Origin: an uncultured Bacilli bacterium
GTDB lineage: Bacteria > Bacillota_I > Bacilli_A > RF39 > UBA660
NCBI GenBank assembly: GCA_934167695.1
Contig: CAKPLP010000004.1
Location: forward strand, 1 to 64,000
Length of the DNA stretch: 64,000 nucleotides
Reading direction: 5' to 3'
Shown piece after piece: positions 25,670-33,252 of the stretch; position 1 is the stretch's first letter; the number at the start of each line of letters is the position of its first letter. The notes beneath the pieces are model-generated. The model worked only from the letters and a program-made list of their open reading frames with translations, had not been told where the DNA came from and ran no database searches. The position numbers and the translations under genes were made by a program.

Positions 25670-26465
25670 TTGCTACTCCATAATATTTACTCTTATCAGT
25701 TTTAACTTTTATTTTATTATCATTATGAATCCAATTAAGTGTATCTTTATATACAATATTATATAAACGAGATAATTTAGAGTAAGTTTCCTGATTATTT
25801 TTAGCAATTAAATAATAATTATTAATATCCTTAGCCTCACGACTATTAGTAGCATTCAAACAATTTAAAACTCTTTCAAAATCCTCTACCTTAACAGAAG
25901 TCTTCGCAATAATTCTACAATCTACTAAGTTTAAAAAATTTAAAGTTTCTATCAAATCTTCCAAATGATTATCAATTAATGTTTTATGAAAATCTTCATC
26001 AATATTATCTGCAATAATTGCAAGTTTTTCAAGTTTAGAATCCGTAATATGATCTGCCATACCTATCTTTTTTAAATCCAAATAACGTCCCTTAATATTA
26101 TTAGGAATTTCATTTTTTAAATCCAAAACCAAACTACCATAAAAATTATCAAGTCCTTTTGTTATTTTTAAAGGTGGAGGTGAAACCTGATATATATCAT
26201 AAAATTGACTATTAGTTTCCTCCTTAGTAGAAATAAAATAATCATTTTTAGCCATCAAACTATTATATCTAATAAACTCAGTAATATTACAAGCCTCTTG
26301 ATTCTTAGTATTATAATTAGATTGATTAAAAGAATTATAATTTACAATTATATCATTAGCATCTACATCATCATAACAAACTCTCTTTTTTACTTTTTCA
26401 ATACGTTTAAGATTTATTTCAACATTTAATATTCTATCTTTATTTACTATTGGCATTACTAACAT
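25662..26465 (-). CDS. Uncharacterised protein cotranscribed with tcdA
   Basis: I do not recognise this 267-residue soluble protein. It has a largely helical second half (KLEKLAIIADNIDEDFHKTL, LEDLIETLNFLNLVDCRII) and a proline cluster SPPPLK near residue 120. The ATG at 26465 has TGGAG eight bases upstream; longer readings reach into a hydrophobic stretch with no SD. An extended -10 (TGATATAAT, about 26490) supplies its own promoter downstream of the RNA terminator. The overlap with tcdA links it to that operon. Confidence 0.65.
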   Translation of the reverse strand: MLVMPIVNKDRILNVEINLKRIEKVKKRVCYDDVDANDIIVNYNSFNQSNYNTKNQEACNITEFIRYNSLMAKNDYFISTKEETNSQFYDIYQVSPPPLKITKGLDNFYGSLVLDLKNEIPNNIKGRYLDLKKIGMADHITDSKLEKLAIIADNIDEDFHKTLIDNHLEDLIETLNFLNLVDCRIIAKTSVKVEDFERVLNCLNATNSREAKDINNYYLIAKNNQETYSKLSRLYNIVYKDTLNWIHNDNKIKVKTDKSKYYGVANG

Positions 26466-26517
26466 ATAATCAACTCCAGCATTGGTTATTATATCATAAA
26501 ACCAAAATAAAAACAAT

Positions 26518-26547
26518 AAAAAAATGCCAAAGAAGCGGTCTTGGCAT
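26518..26547 (-). terminator. Intrinsic terminator of the orphan RNA
   Basis: On the minus strand ATGCCAAG and CTTTGGCAT pair around ACCGCTT and are followed by TTTTTTT. Confidence 0.9.
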
Positions 26548-26713
26548 AACGATAAAACCTGCATTTACAGGTGGGTACATCTATCATATCTTTAGGATCC
26601 CTAAACATGTTTAGGTTTTCAACACCAATATGAATCAATATTCCCTTATCGTCACTTTAGTGGTTTTATATTTTGCTAGTATCGCATCCTTTAGCATATA
26701 CATTCTATCTACA
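26520..26713 (-). ncRNA. Orphan structured RNA gene, about 190 nt, possibly 6S RNA
   Basis: There is no reading frame here, but there is a complete transcription unit. TTGCAA (26742-26747), a 17-base spacer and TATATT (26719-26724) form the promoter, and a strong intrinsic terminator ends it. Inside, ACGATAA pairs with TTATCGT to enclose a rod (GGG with CCC, TCATAT with ATATGA) capped by a perfect CCTAAACATGTTTAGG hairpin. A short ACCTG/CAGGT hairpin lies on the 3' side of the would-be central bulge. Length and rod-with-bulge layout suit 6S RNA, and the CCACCTG-loop-CAGGT element recalls it. The extreme 5' and 3' ends do not obviously pair, so the family call is tentative. Confidence 0.6.
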
Positions 26714-26718
26714 TTTAA

Positions 26719-26747
26719 AATATACCATAATTAATCTATTATTGCAA
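26719..26747 (-). promoter_or_regulatory. Promoter of the orphan RNA
   Basis: TTGCAA and TATATT with 17-base spacing, starting right after the T run of the tsf terminator. Expected transcript start is near 26712-26714. Confidence 0.7.
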
Positions 26748-26748
26748 G

Positions 26749-26771
26749 AAAAAAGGGATTAAAATTATCCC
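26749..26771 (-). terminator. Terminator of the infC-tsf operon
   Basis: GGGATAA and TTAATCCC pair on the minus strand, followed by six Ts. The stem includes the last codons and stop of tsf. Confidence 0.8.
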
Positions 26772-27637
26772 TTAATTTGATTCATAACTTCACTTGCAAA
26801 GTCTTCTTCTTTTTTCTCTATTCCTTCACCAACAGCAAAGCGAACCATCTTTTTAATAGAACCACCATTATTCTTAACATAAGTAGCAACATTAACACTA
26901 GAATCCTTAATAAATTCTTGATCTGCTAAACAAATTTCTTTATAAAACTTGTTAATTCTACCATTAACCATTTTCTCTGCAATATCTTGTGGTTTTCCTT
27001 CATTCATAACTTGTTCTTTAATTACATTTTTTTCGCGTTCTAACATATCTTCCGGAACTTCTTCTTTGCTAACACAAACAGGAGCCATAGCAGCTGCATG
27101 CATAGCAACATCTTTAGCAACTTCTTCAGTTGTATTTGATAAAATTACTAAAGAGCCAATCTTTCCACCCATATGAATATAACTACCAAAAACATCATTA
27201 TCTTCTTTTGTTAATTTTGTAAATCTTCTAAAACTAATATTTTCACCAATTTTAGCAATTAAACTAATTAATTTATCATTTAAAGTTACATCGCCATCTT
27301 TGATTTTTAAAGCTTCTTCAACAGTAGTTGCTGAATTTTTTAATAAAACATCAGCTAAATAATCAACAAAATCAGTAAATTCACTATTTTTAGCAACAAA
27401 ATCAGTTTCTGAATTAACTTCTACTATTACAGCATCATTACCAGCAGTTTTAATAGTACAAATTCCTTCTGCAGCAACACGTCCAGCTTTCTTTTCAGCT
27501 TTACTAATTCCTTTTTCTCTTAAGTAATCAATAGCCTTTTCCATATCACCAGATGTTGCTTCTAAAGCTTTTTTACAATCAAGCATACCAGCACCAGTAC
27601 GTTCTCTTAATTCTTTAATATCACTTGCTTTATACAT
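26765..27637 (-). CDS. tsf: Elongation factor Ts
   Basis: Guanine-nucleotide exchange factor for EF-Tu. The N-terminal UBA-like part contains IKELRERTGAGMLDCKKAL with the conserved TGAGMMDCKKAL-type motif, followed by EKAIDYLREKGISKAEKK and AAEGICTI. The core has VNSETDFVAKN, which contacts EF-Tu, and GGKIGSLVIL; the C-terminal part VNGRINKFYKEICL completes the usual 290 residues. It follows rpsB by 12 bases with AGGAGG before the ATG and is the last gene of the operon. Confidence 0.98.
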   Translation of the reverse strand: MYKASDIKELRERTGAGMLDCKKALEATSGDMEKAIDYLREKGISKAEKKAGRVAAEGICTIKTAGNDAVIVEVNSETDFVAKNSEFTDFVDYLADVLLKNSATTVEEALKIKDGDVTLNDKLISLIAKIGENISFRRFTKLTKEDNDVFGSYIHMGGKIGSLVILSNTTEEVAKDVAMHAAAMAPVCVSKEEVPEDMLEREKNVIKEQVMNEGKPQDIAEKMVNGRINKFYKEICLADQEFIKDSSVNVATYVKNNGGSIKKMVRFAVGEGIEKKEEDFASEVMNQIKG

Positions 27638-27649
27638 AAATTCCTCCTA

Positions 27650-28561
27650 TTAGTTTAAAGCTTCAATTAACTCAGCTTTTTTCATTGTAGAATAACCTTT
27701 TACACCTTTATCCTTAGCTTTTGCTTTTAATTCAGCTAAAGTTAATTCTTCTAAGTTATTTGTAGAACTTTCTTCTACTTCATTAGAGTCTTCAACAACT
27801 TCTTTCTTTTCTACTTTTTCGTTCTTTTTAGTTTGTTTTTTATTTTTGTCTTCATCAGTTACAAAATCAACTAATTCTTTATCTGTTGCTTCACAAATAG
27901 CATTTGTAAGTACACCTAAAACAATTTTTACAGCACGAACTGCATCATCATTACCAGGAATAACATAGTCAACTAAATCAGGATCACAGTTAGTATCTAC
28001 AATACCGAATACTGGAATACCTAAAATACGAGCTTCCTTAATAGCATTTTCTTCTTTACGAGGATCAACAATAACTAAAGCTTGAGGAAGTTTCTTCATT
28101 TCACGAATTCCTCTTAAGTTCTTGTTTAACTTCTCATATTCCTTTTTAATTTTAATAACTTCTTTCTTAGGTAAAACATCAAAAGTACCATCACTTTCCA
28201 TTTTATCTATTTCATCCATTCTCTTAATTCTTGAACGAATAGTCTTAAAGTTAGTAAGAGTTCCACCTAACCATCTTTCATTAACAAAATACATTCCAAC
28301 TCTATTAGCACATTCTTCAGATGCTTCTTGAGCTTGTTTTTTTGTTCCTACGAATAATACTTGTCCACCATTCTCAGCAATTCTTTTCATTGCCTCATAT
28401 GCTTCTTCAAGTTTCTTTACTGTTTTAGATAAATCGATAATATAAATATCATCACGAGTTGTATAGATGTACTCCTTCATCTTAGGATTCCATCTTCTTT
28501 TTTGATGTCCAAAATGAACACCAGCTTCTAATAAATAATTCATTGATACGATTGTATTCAT
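27650..28561 (-). CDS. rpsB: Ribosomal protein S2 with a C-terminal SAP/HeH-like tail
   Basis: Small-subunit protein S2: the body shows [48 protein letters not shown] and [23 protein letters not shown]. Normal S2 ends near residue 235-255; here a Lys/Glu-rich linker leads to a 34-residue terminal module (270-303) with the helix-extended-helix pattern [20 protein letters not shown] then KKAELIEAL. An alignable copy is at the end of L20, two genes upstream in the same block. The modules resemble SAP/HeH or Rho-N domains, which bind nucleic acid; that role here is inference. Confidence 0.97.
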   Translation of the reverse strand: MNTIVSMNYLLEAGVHFGHQKRRWNPKMKEYIYTTRDDIYIIDLSKTVKKLEEAYEAMKRIAENGGQVLFVGTKKQAQEASEECANRVGMYFVNERWLGGTLTNFKTIRSRIKRMDEIDKMESDGTFDVLPKKEVIKIKKEYEKLNKNLRGIREMKKLPQALVIVDPRKEENAIKEARILGIPVFGIVDTNCDPDLVDYVIPGNDDAVRAVKIVLGVLTNAICEATDKELVDFVTDEDKNKKQTKKNEKVEKKEVVEDSNEVEESSTNNLEELTLAELKAKAKDKGVKGYSTMKKAELIEALN

Positions 28562-28650
28562 ATATATAATTCTCCTTTTCGTTTTTTCTTCTACTAATCT
28601 CTAATAATTTATCACCATTAAGGCACTAGACAAATTTATAATTAGTATGC

Positions 28651-29247
28651 TTATTTTTCAAGTGCTGCAATTAAATCAGCTTTTTTCATACTAGTTATAC
28701 CAGTAATATTTTTTTCTTTAGCAAGTTCTTTTAATTCAGCAACTGTCATCTTACTATAATCTTTTTTTTCACTTTTCTTATTTTCAACAGTTTCTTCTTT
28801 TGCTACTTTTTTTGTAGTTTTGTCTGCTTTCTTTCCTTCACTAACAATAGAAACTTCTTCTACAGTTTTAACAGAAGATAATTTAACTTTTCCTGCTTTT
28901 CCATCTTTAGCAACTTTTACTAAATCACTAAAAGCTTTTGGATCATTAATAGCAATTTCAGAAAGCATCTTACGATTAATTTCAACTCCTGCTTTGTTTA
29001 ATCCTTCAATAAATCTAGAATAACTAATTTCATTTTCACGACATGCTGCATTAATTCTTGTTATCCAAAGTTTTCTAAAATCTCTTTTCTTTTGTTTACG
29101 ATCACGAAATGCATATTGACCTGAATGCATTAATTGTTCCTTAGCTGTTTTGTATAATCTATGTTTACTACCAAAATAACCTTTAGCTTGCTTTAATACT
29201 TTTTTATGACGAGCTTTTGTAACTGCTCCATTTTTTACTCTTGCCAT
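28651..29247 (-). CDS. rplT: Ribosomal protein L20 with a C-terminal SAP/HeH-like tail
   Basis: Large-subunit assembly protein L20 and autoregulator of its own operon. Residues 1-118 are canonical: [58 protein letters not shown] and [21 protein letters not shown]. The protein continues to 198 residues through a basic Lys/Glu linker and a terminal module (about 163-198) reading [18 protein letters not shown] then [11 protein letters not shown]. About 17 of 29 core positions match the S2 tail. AGGAGG precedes the ATG. The standard protein is about 118 residues, so the tail is a true addition. Confidence 0.97.
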   Translation of the reverse strand: MARVKNGAVTKARHKKVLKQAKGYFGSKHRLYKTAKEQLMHSGQYAFRDRKQKKRDFRKLWITRINAACRENEISYSRFIEGLNKAGVEINRKMLSEIAINDPKAFSDLVKVAKDGKAGKVKLSSVKTVEEVSIVSEGKKADKTTKKVAKEETVENKKSEKKDYSKMTVAELKELAKEKNITGITSMKKADLIAALEK

Positions 29248-29276
29248 TATTTATTCCTCCTTCTAATAAAACATAA

Positions 29277-29465
29277 TTAAATTATATTTTTTAATCTGTT
29301 ATGATCAGCTTTGCTTAAGCTTGAACCCTTTCTATTCTTTCTATTAAATTTTGAACTTTTACTTCCTGTATTATGACGAGAACCAGGACAATAAATTTTT
29401 ACCTTTCCACTTTTTCTAACTTTTAATACTTTAGCAGTACCTTTATGTGTTTTGATCTTTGGCAT
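29277..29465 (-). CDS. rpmI: Ribosomal protein L35
   Basis: Small basic large-subunit protein of 62 residues: PKIKTHKGTAKVLKVRKSG at the N-terminus and a C-terminal RKNRKGSSLSKADHNRLKNII, both typical of L35. The ATG at 29465 lies seven bases after AAGGAGG; the ATG two codons earlier overlaps the SD. It sits between infC and rplT in the universal infC-rpmI-rplT order and is likely controlled with them by L20 binding to the leader. Confidence 0.97.
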   Translation of the reverse strand: MPKIKTHKGTAKVLKVRKSGKVKIYCPGSRHNTGSKSSKFNRKNRKGSSLSKADHNRLKNII

Positions 29466-29477
29466 ATTCATTCCTCC

Positions 29478-30017
29478 TTATTTTTTTTCACTATCTTTTT
29501 TTGGTACAAGTAACATTGTCATTTGTCTACCATCTAATTTTGGTGCTTCTTGAATATCAGCATATTCTGTAAGTCTACCTGCAAAACGTTCAAGTACATC
29601 TTTTCCAATTTCAGTATGAGCCATTTGTCTACCTTTAAAACGAATAGAAAGTTTTATTCTATCTCCTTTTTGAAGATACTTAATAACATTTCTCAACTTT
29701 GTTTCAAAATCTCCAACATCAATTACTGGAGATAAACGGTATTCTTTTAACTCAGATGTATTTGCTCTTTGTCTTTTTAAAGCATCCTTCTCTTTTTTCT
29801 TTTTTTCATAACGGAATTTATTATAATCCATTATTTTACAAACTGGTGGATTACCATTTGGACTAATTAAAACTAAATCAAGTGAAGCATAACTAGCAAG
29901 TGTCTTTGCATCATTTAAACTTCTTACTCCTACTTGTTCGCCTGTTGGTCCTATAACAAGTACTTCTTTAGCTCTAATTTGATCATTAATATATAACTCA
30001 CCCTTATTATTTGCGAT
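29478..30017 (-). CDS. infC: Translation initiation factor IF-3, probable AUC start codon
   Basis: IF-3 keeps the 30S subunit free and checks the start codon. The sequence is typical: INDQIRAKEVLVIGPTGEQVG, LDLVLISPNGNPPVCKIMDYNKFRYE, the basic linker, then the C-domain with RLSPVIDVGDFETKLRN and KLSIRFKGRQMAHTEIGKDVL. The only good SD, GGAGG at about 30025-30029, lies inside the upstream ATGGAGGTG, so the ATG at 30032 cannot use it. An ATC codon at 30015-30017 is eight bases downstream. infC is known for AUU/AUC starts that IF-3 itself disfavours, so I place the start there. Using the ATG adds five residues. Confidence 0.93.
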   Translation of the reverse strand: MANNKGELYINDQIRAKEVLVIGPTGEQVGVRSLNDAKTLASYASLDLVLISPNGNPPVCKIMDYNKFRYEKKKKEKDALKRQRANTSELKEYRLSPVIDVGDFETKLRNVIKYLQKGDRIKLSIRFKGRQMAHTEIGKDVLERFAGRLTEYADIQEAPKLDGRQMTMLLVPKKDSEKK

Positions 30018-30035
30018 AACTAACACCTCCATAAA

Positions 30036-30172
30036 TATATAAGAAAAGTGGATATAATAATATATCCACTATAAACCTAAACAACATTAAATAAATTAAT
30101 ATATTCAGGCTTTTTACCTACTGCTATTCGCTTTAGTCAGGTGGATATAAAATCTCTTTCCTTTTCTCAACT
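30036..30172 (-). promoter_or_regulatory. L20-type autoregulatory leader of infC-rpmI-rplT
   Basis: The leader has a terminator-like hairpin (AGTGGATATA at 30061-30070 with TATATCCACT at 30047-30056, minus strand) just before infC. An upstream TATATCCACC (30140-30149) can pair with the same 5' arm, giving an exclusive antiterminator. Next to it is CCTGACTAAAGCGAATAGCAGTAGG, which resembles the rRNA-mimic L20 binding site of Firmicutes L20 leaders. Its position before infC-rpmI-rplT fits. Regulation by L20 is inferred from the family. Confidence 0.75.
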
Positions 30173-30178
30173 GTTAAA

Positions 30179-30207
30179 ATTATATGCTATTTCTTAACAA
30201 AAGTCAA
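30179..30207 (-). promoter_or_regulatory. Strong promoter of the infC-rpmI-rplT operon
   Basis: TTGACT (30202-30207) and TATAAT (30179-30184) are separated by exactly 17 bases. The -35 lies inside the last codons of the upstream 666-codon gene. Confidence 0.85.
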
Positions 30208-32190
30208 CTCTTTTGTTATATTTTGTGCAATTTCTCTCAACATTATTAATTCCTTATCAGTTAAATAAGAATTGTATATAAGACAATTATAAACAATATC
30301 TGTCAAATTACCACTCTTATTTCTAAAAAACAACTCATAACATCTCAAAAACTTAATACGAGAAATAATAGTATCACCAAATAAGTAATTATTATCAGAT
30401 AAATAAGAACTATCTAATTTTTTTACAATACTATCAAGTAAAACATCTTCACTAATTAAATTAAGTTTATTAGAACTAATTATCTTATTAATTATCTTAT
30501 TTTCATAATTCTCAGTATGAGAACACATATTCTCATCAAGCAAAGAATCACTTAAAAAATAATCCTTTTCATATAATACATTCTTCTTAAATCTTTCACC
30601 CTTAATACAATCATCATTAATTAAATTACTTATATGAACCCTTTTACAAGCCTGTAAATAATCCGTTCTAATATATTCAGGATGATTTTTTACAACAACA
30701 TCATACCCCTCTTCAATAAAACCATCAATAACATCAAAACATCTACTATTCAATAAAAATTCATATTTATTAATTTTCTTATCTTTATATTCAATACCAT
30801 ATAAATTTAATAGTTTCAAATTATTCGTTATCTCTTTAGTTGAACAAGATCCCATATCAATATTACTATTCAACACCCCAATAACATCAATATCGTTATC
30901 AAGTAACAAATTAATATTAGTTAAAAATTTCTTTTGACACTCATCATTACATAAAATTCCTATATGTTCATTAATGTAATTACTATCTATAATTCTTTTA
31001 TTAAATAATGCTTTAACTCTCTTAACAATATCATAACTACCATCACTAATAACCATTTCTAAATTATTAATAGTAAGAGAAATTGAATTAGCAGATAATA
31101 AATTTAATATCTTACAAAGATTATCTTCAGAAATAGTCTTTAACCTTTCCTTAAATAATGAAGAAAATTTATTATAATCATAATTATACTTTCTAAATAA
31201 CATTTCCATTTTTTTACTAAAACCAAACTCATTATTTTTTGCATCAGTAATTGACTTATTATTATGTTTTAATACTTCAACAAGTAACATATTAAGTAAT
31301 TCATCATCATTTATAATAGGTTTAAGTTTACTTATATCATATACAGAAATTATCTCTTTATCAAATAAGTTAGTAAGTTTATTTTCAACCATATTAACAT
31401 TACTTAAATTAGTTTCATTCTGTTTTTTACAATAAGCAAGCTTCTTTCTTAAGCTAGATTTCTTCACAGGTAATTCTTTTTTTAAATCACCTACAGCAAT
31501 TATTAAACTTAAAATATTATGAGTTTCTCTATGTTTTACTGCTAAACGCCTTGCTATACTAAGTGAATTTGTTAAAGCAAAATCATACGTTGTTTGTAAA
31601 AAATCTTTTAAAACCTTCTTATCAAAATTAAATCCATCTTCAGAATAACAATAACACATATTTTTATACATATTATGAAATTTCTTAACAGAAGAAAGTT
31701 CATTCAAAAGATTGATAAACTTTTCACTACTATCGCCTAATTGTTGTACAAGTTTTTCACGTTCTTGTTCAAGTTCCTTTTCCTTTTCATCAATAAAATC
31801 CTCCGTAAGAATTGGAAAATTTTTTTTATATCTTCTTTTTTTCTCTTCATCGTTAACTATAATATTTAAATTAATATAGTTATATATTACGTCGTCTTTA
31901 TTAAGATTTTCTTTTTTTACTAACTCTAATAATAAAGCACTCTTTTCTTCAACTTCTTCTATAGAATAATCATAATAAGCCAATAAATAACCATTAATAA
32001 TATCCGTCATAGAAAGTTTGCTTAAAGCTTCATCAACATCAACACTATCATCTGCTAAAAGAAGAAAAAAAACATCATTTATCATACATGCAGTATTATA
32101 TATATCATCAACAATCTTATACTGTTTTTCTAATGAATCAACAGGTATAATTTTTACCTTTTCTTTTAATTTATTAATTAACTCTTCCAT
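30187..32190 (-). CDS. Large uncharacterised helical protein (667 aa)
   Basis: I do not recognise the family. The protein has no signal or membrane segment. Residues 130-150 form a Glu/Lys-rich coiled-coil stretch (DEKEKELEQEREKLVQQL). From about residue 340 the sequence repeats short helical units of the form LLxxxxI...L..v with leucine periodicity (NLLSANSISLTINNLEMVI, LLLDNDIDVIGVLNSNI, NLLNLYGIEYK-like), suggestive of an alpha-solenoid, loosely like mTERF repeats. It overlaps the 3' end of the 327-residue gene by 17 bases, so the two are probably made together. It runs into the infC promoter. Confidence 0.7.
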   Translation of the reverse strand: MEELINKLKEKVKIIPVDSLEKQYKIVDDIYNTACMINDVFFLLLADDSVDVDEALSKLSMTDIINGYLLAYYDYSIEEVEEKSALLLELVKKENLNKDDVIYNYINLNIIVNDEEKKRRYKKNFPILTEDFIDEKEKELEQEREKLVQQLGDSSEKFINLLNELSSVKKFHNMYKNMCYCYSEDGFNFDKKVLKDFLQTTYDFALTNSLSIARRLAVKHRETHNILSLIIAVGDLKKELPVKKSSLRKKLAYCKKQNETNLSNVNMVENKLTNLFDKEIISVYDISKLKPIINDDELLNMLLVEVLKHNNKSITDAKNNEFGFSKKMEMLFRKYNYDYNKFSSLFKERLKTISEDNLCKILNLLSANSISLTINNLEMVISDGSYDIVKRVKALFNKRIIDSNYINEHIGILCNDECQKKFLTNINLLLDNDIDVIGVLNSNIDMGSCSTKEITNNLKLLNLYGIEYKDKKINKYEFLLNSRCFDVIDGFIEEGYDVVVKNHPEYIRTDYLQACKRVHISNLINDDCIKGERFKKNVLYEKDYFLSDSLLDENMCSHTENYENKIINKIISSNKLNLISEDVLLDSIVKKLDSSYLSDNNYLFGDTIISRIKFLRCYELFFRNKSGNLTDIVYNCLIYNSYLTDKELIMLREIAQNITKELTFVKK

Positions 32191-33157
32191 TTCTACCCCT
32201 CTTTACTAAAGTTTTGCTCTTAGTTTCTAATAACTGAAAAATACTTTCACTATCCTTAGATGCATCTTCTAATAAGGCTTTTTTATTTTCATTATTATCT
32301 AAAACTTCCTTTAAATTATTTTTAATAGAAATATACTTTTCAATTCTTCCTCTTAGGTTTAAGCGATATTTTTTAGTATTCCAAAACTTTTTAGTAAATG
32401 CTTGTAAAATAATAATAGTATTTTTATTAACAAAATCAAAAATAACTCTTTGTTGATCATTGCGAACCTCATACATGCTATAAAGTATGTCATTAAAGCG
32501 CTTTACATTTTTAAAATTTTGATTAAAAATAGAGTTAATAAGTACAGAGTAAGAACTATACTTTTCAATATCCTCATCTAATAAGTCTTGTAATACCAAA
32601 TTTCCATTTTTACTCTTTAAATAAATAATATTAACTTCATCCTGCCTTTCTATCTCAAGATCAGGCTTAACATCAGCATAGTCACAAATTTTTAAAAACT
32701 TTTCTTGTAATTCTTCTTTACATTCTCTTAAATAATCAAGCATATCATCATCAGGATTTACATAAATTAAATTATTATAAGTATCAATAACAGTACTTAA
32801 ATAACATTTTATAAGTTTAATTTTATCATCAAATAAAACATCATCTTTCTTTGGTAATAGCAATAATAACTCTTCAGTAGAATTAGCACTTTCAATAGAA
32901 TTATAATCTATATTAATATTAGGTCTAACCTTATCTTTATCCTGCTTGGTACTTTTATTATTAGATTCAGAAGGTGAAAATTCATATTCTCCTATTTCTT
33001 TACTTTCATTCAACTTATCAAAAACATTATTATTCTTTTTAATAATTCTCATTATTAATTTATTTTTATCAGAAACACTTAAATTTTTATATTCATCAGA
33101 CTCTAAAATACGTTCTTCATCTAAAACAAATCCAAATTCATCTTTATCAAATTCCAT
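32174..33157 (-). CDS. Uncharacterised acidic protein coupled to the 667-residue gene
   Basis: A 327-residue soluble protein I cannot assign. The N-terminal ~90 residues are acidic and low-complexity, with FDKDEFGFVLDEERILES; the rest is predicted helical with many charged residues, ending in a basic tail KRGRNGRVN. The start at 33157 follows GGGGGA by five bases; the in-frame ATG at 33169 lies before that SD. It overlaps the next gene, suggesting a two-protein module. Confidence 0.7.
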   Translation of the reverse strand: MEFDKDEFGFVLDEERILESDEYKNLSVSDKNKLIMRIIKKNNNVFDKLNESKEIGEYEFSPSESNNKSTKQDKDKVRPNINIDYNSIESANSTEELLLLLPKKDDVLFDDKIKLIKCYLSTVIDTYNNLIYVNPDDDMLDYLRECKEELQEKFLKICDYADVKPDLEIERQDEVNIIYLKSKNGNLVLQDLLDEDIEKYSSYSVLINSIFNQNFKNVKRFNDILYSMYEVRNDQQRVIFDFVNKNTIIILQAFTKKFWNTKKYRLNLRGRIEKYISIKNNLKEVLDNNENKKALLEDASKDSESIFQLLETKSKTLVKRGRNGRVN

Positions 33158-33205
33158 AAAATCCCCCATTAAGTTTCACTATTATAACATGCAATTTTAA
33201 AATAT

Positions 33206-33237
33206 GCAAAAAAACTAGTTGAAAGTTCAACTAGTTT
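33206..33237 (-). terminator. Terminator of glyQS
   Basis: AAACTAGTTGAA and TTCAACTAGTTT pair around a short loop, followed on the minus strand by seven Ts. Confidence 0.9.
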
Positions 33238-33252
33238 CTTTATAAATAATAA

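Noticed and set aside
30030..30032. ATG start of infC as the real initiator
   Set aside because: The only good SD is inside the codons that follow it. Kept as an alternative, not preferred.
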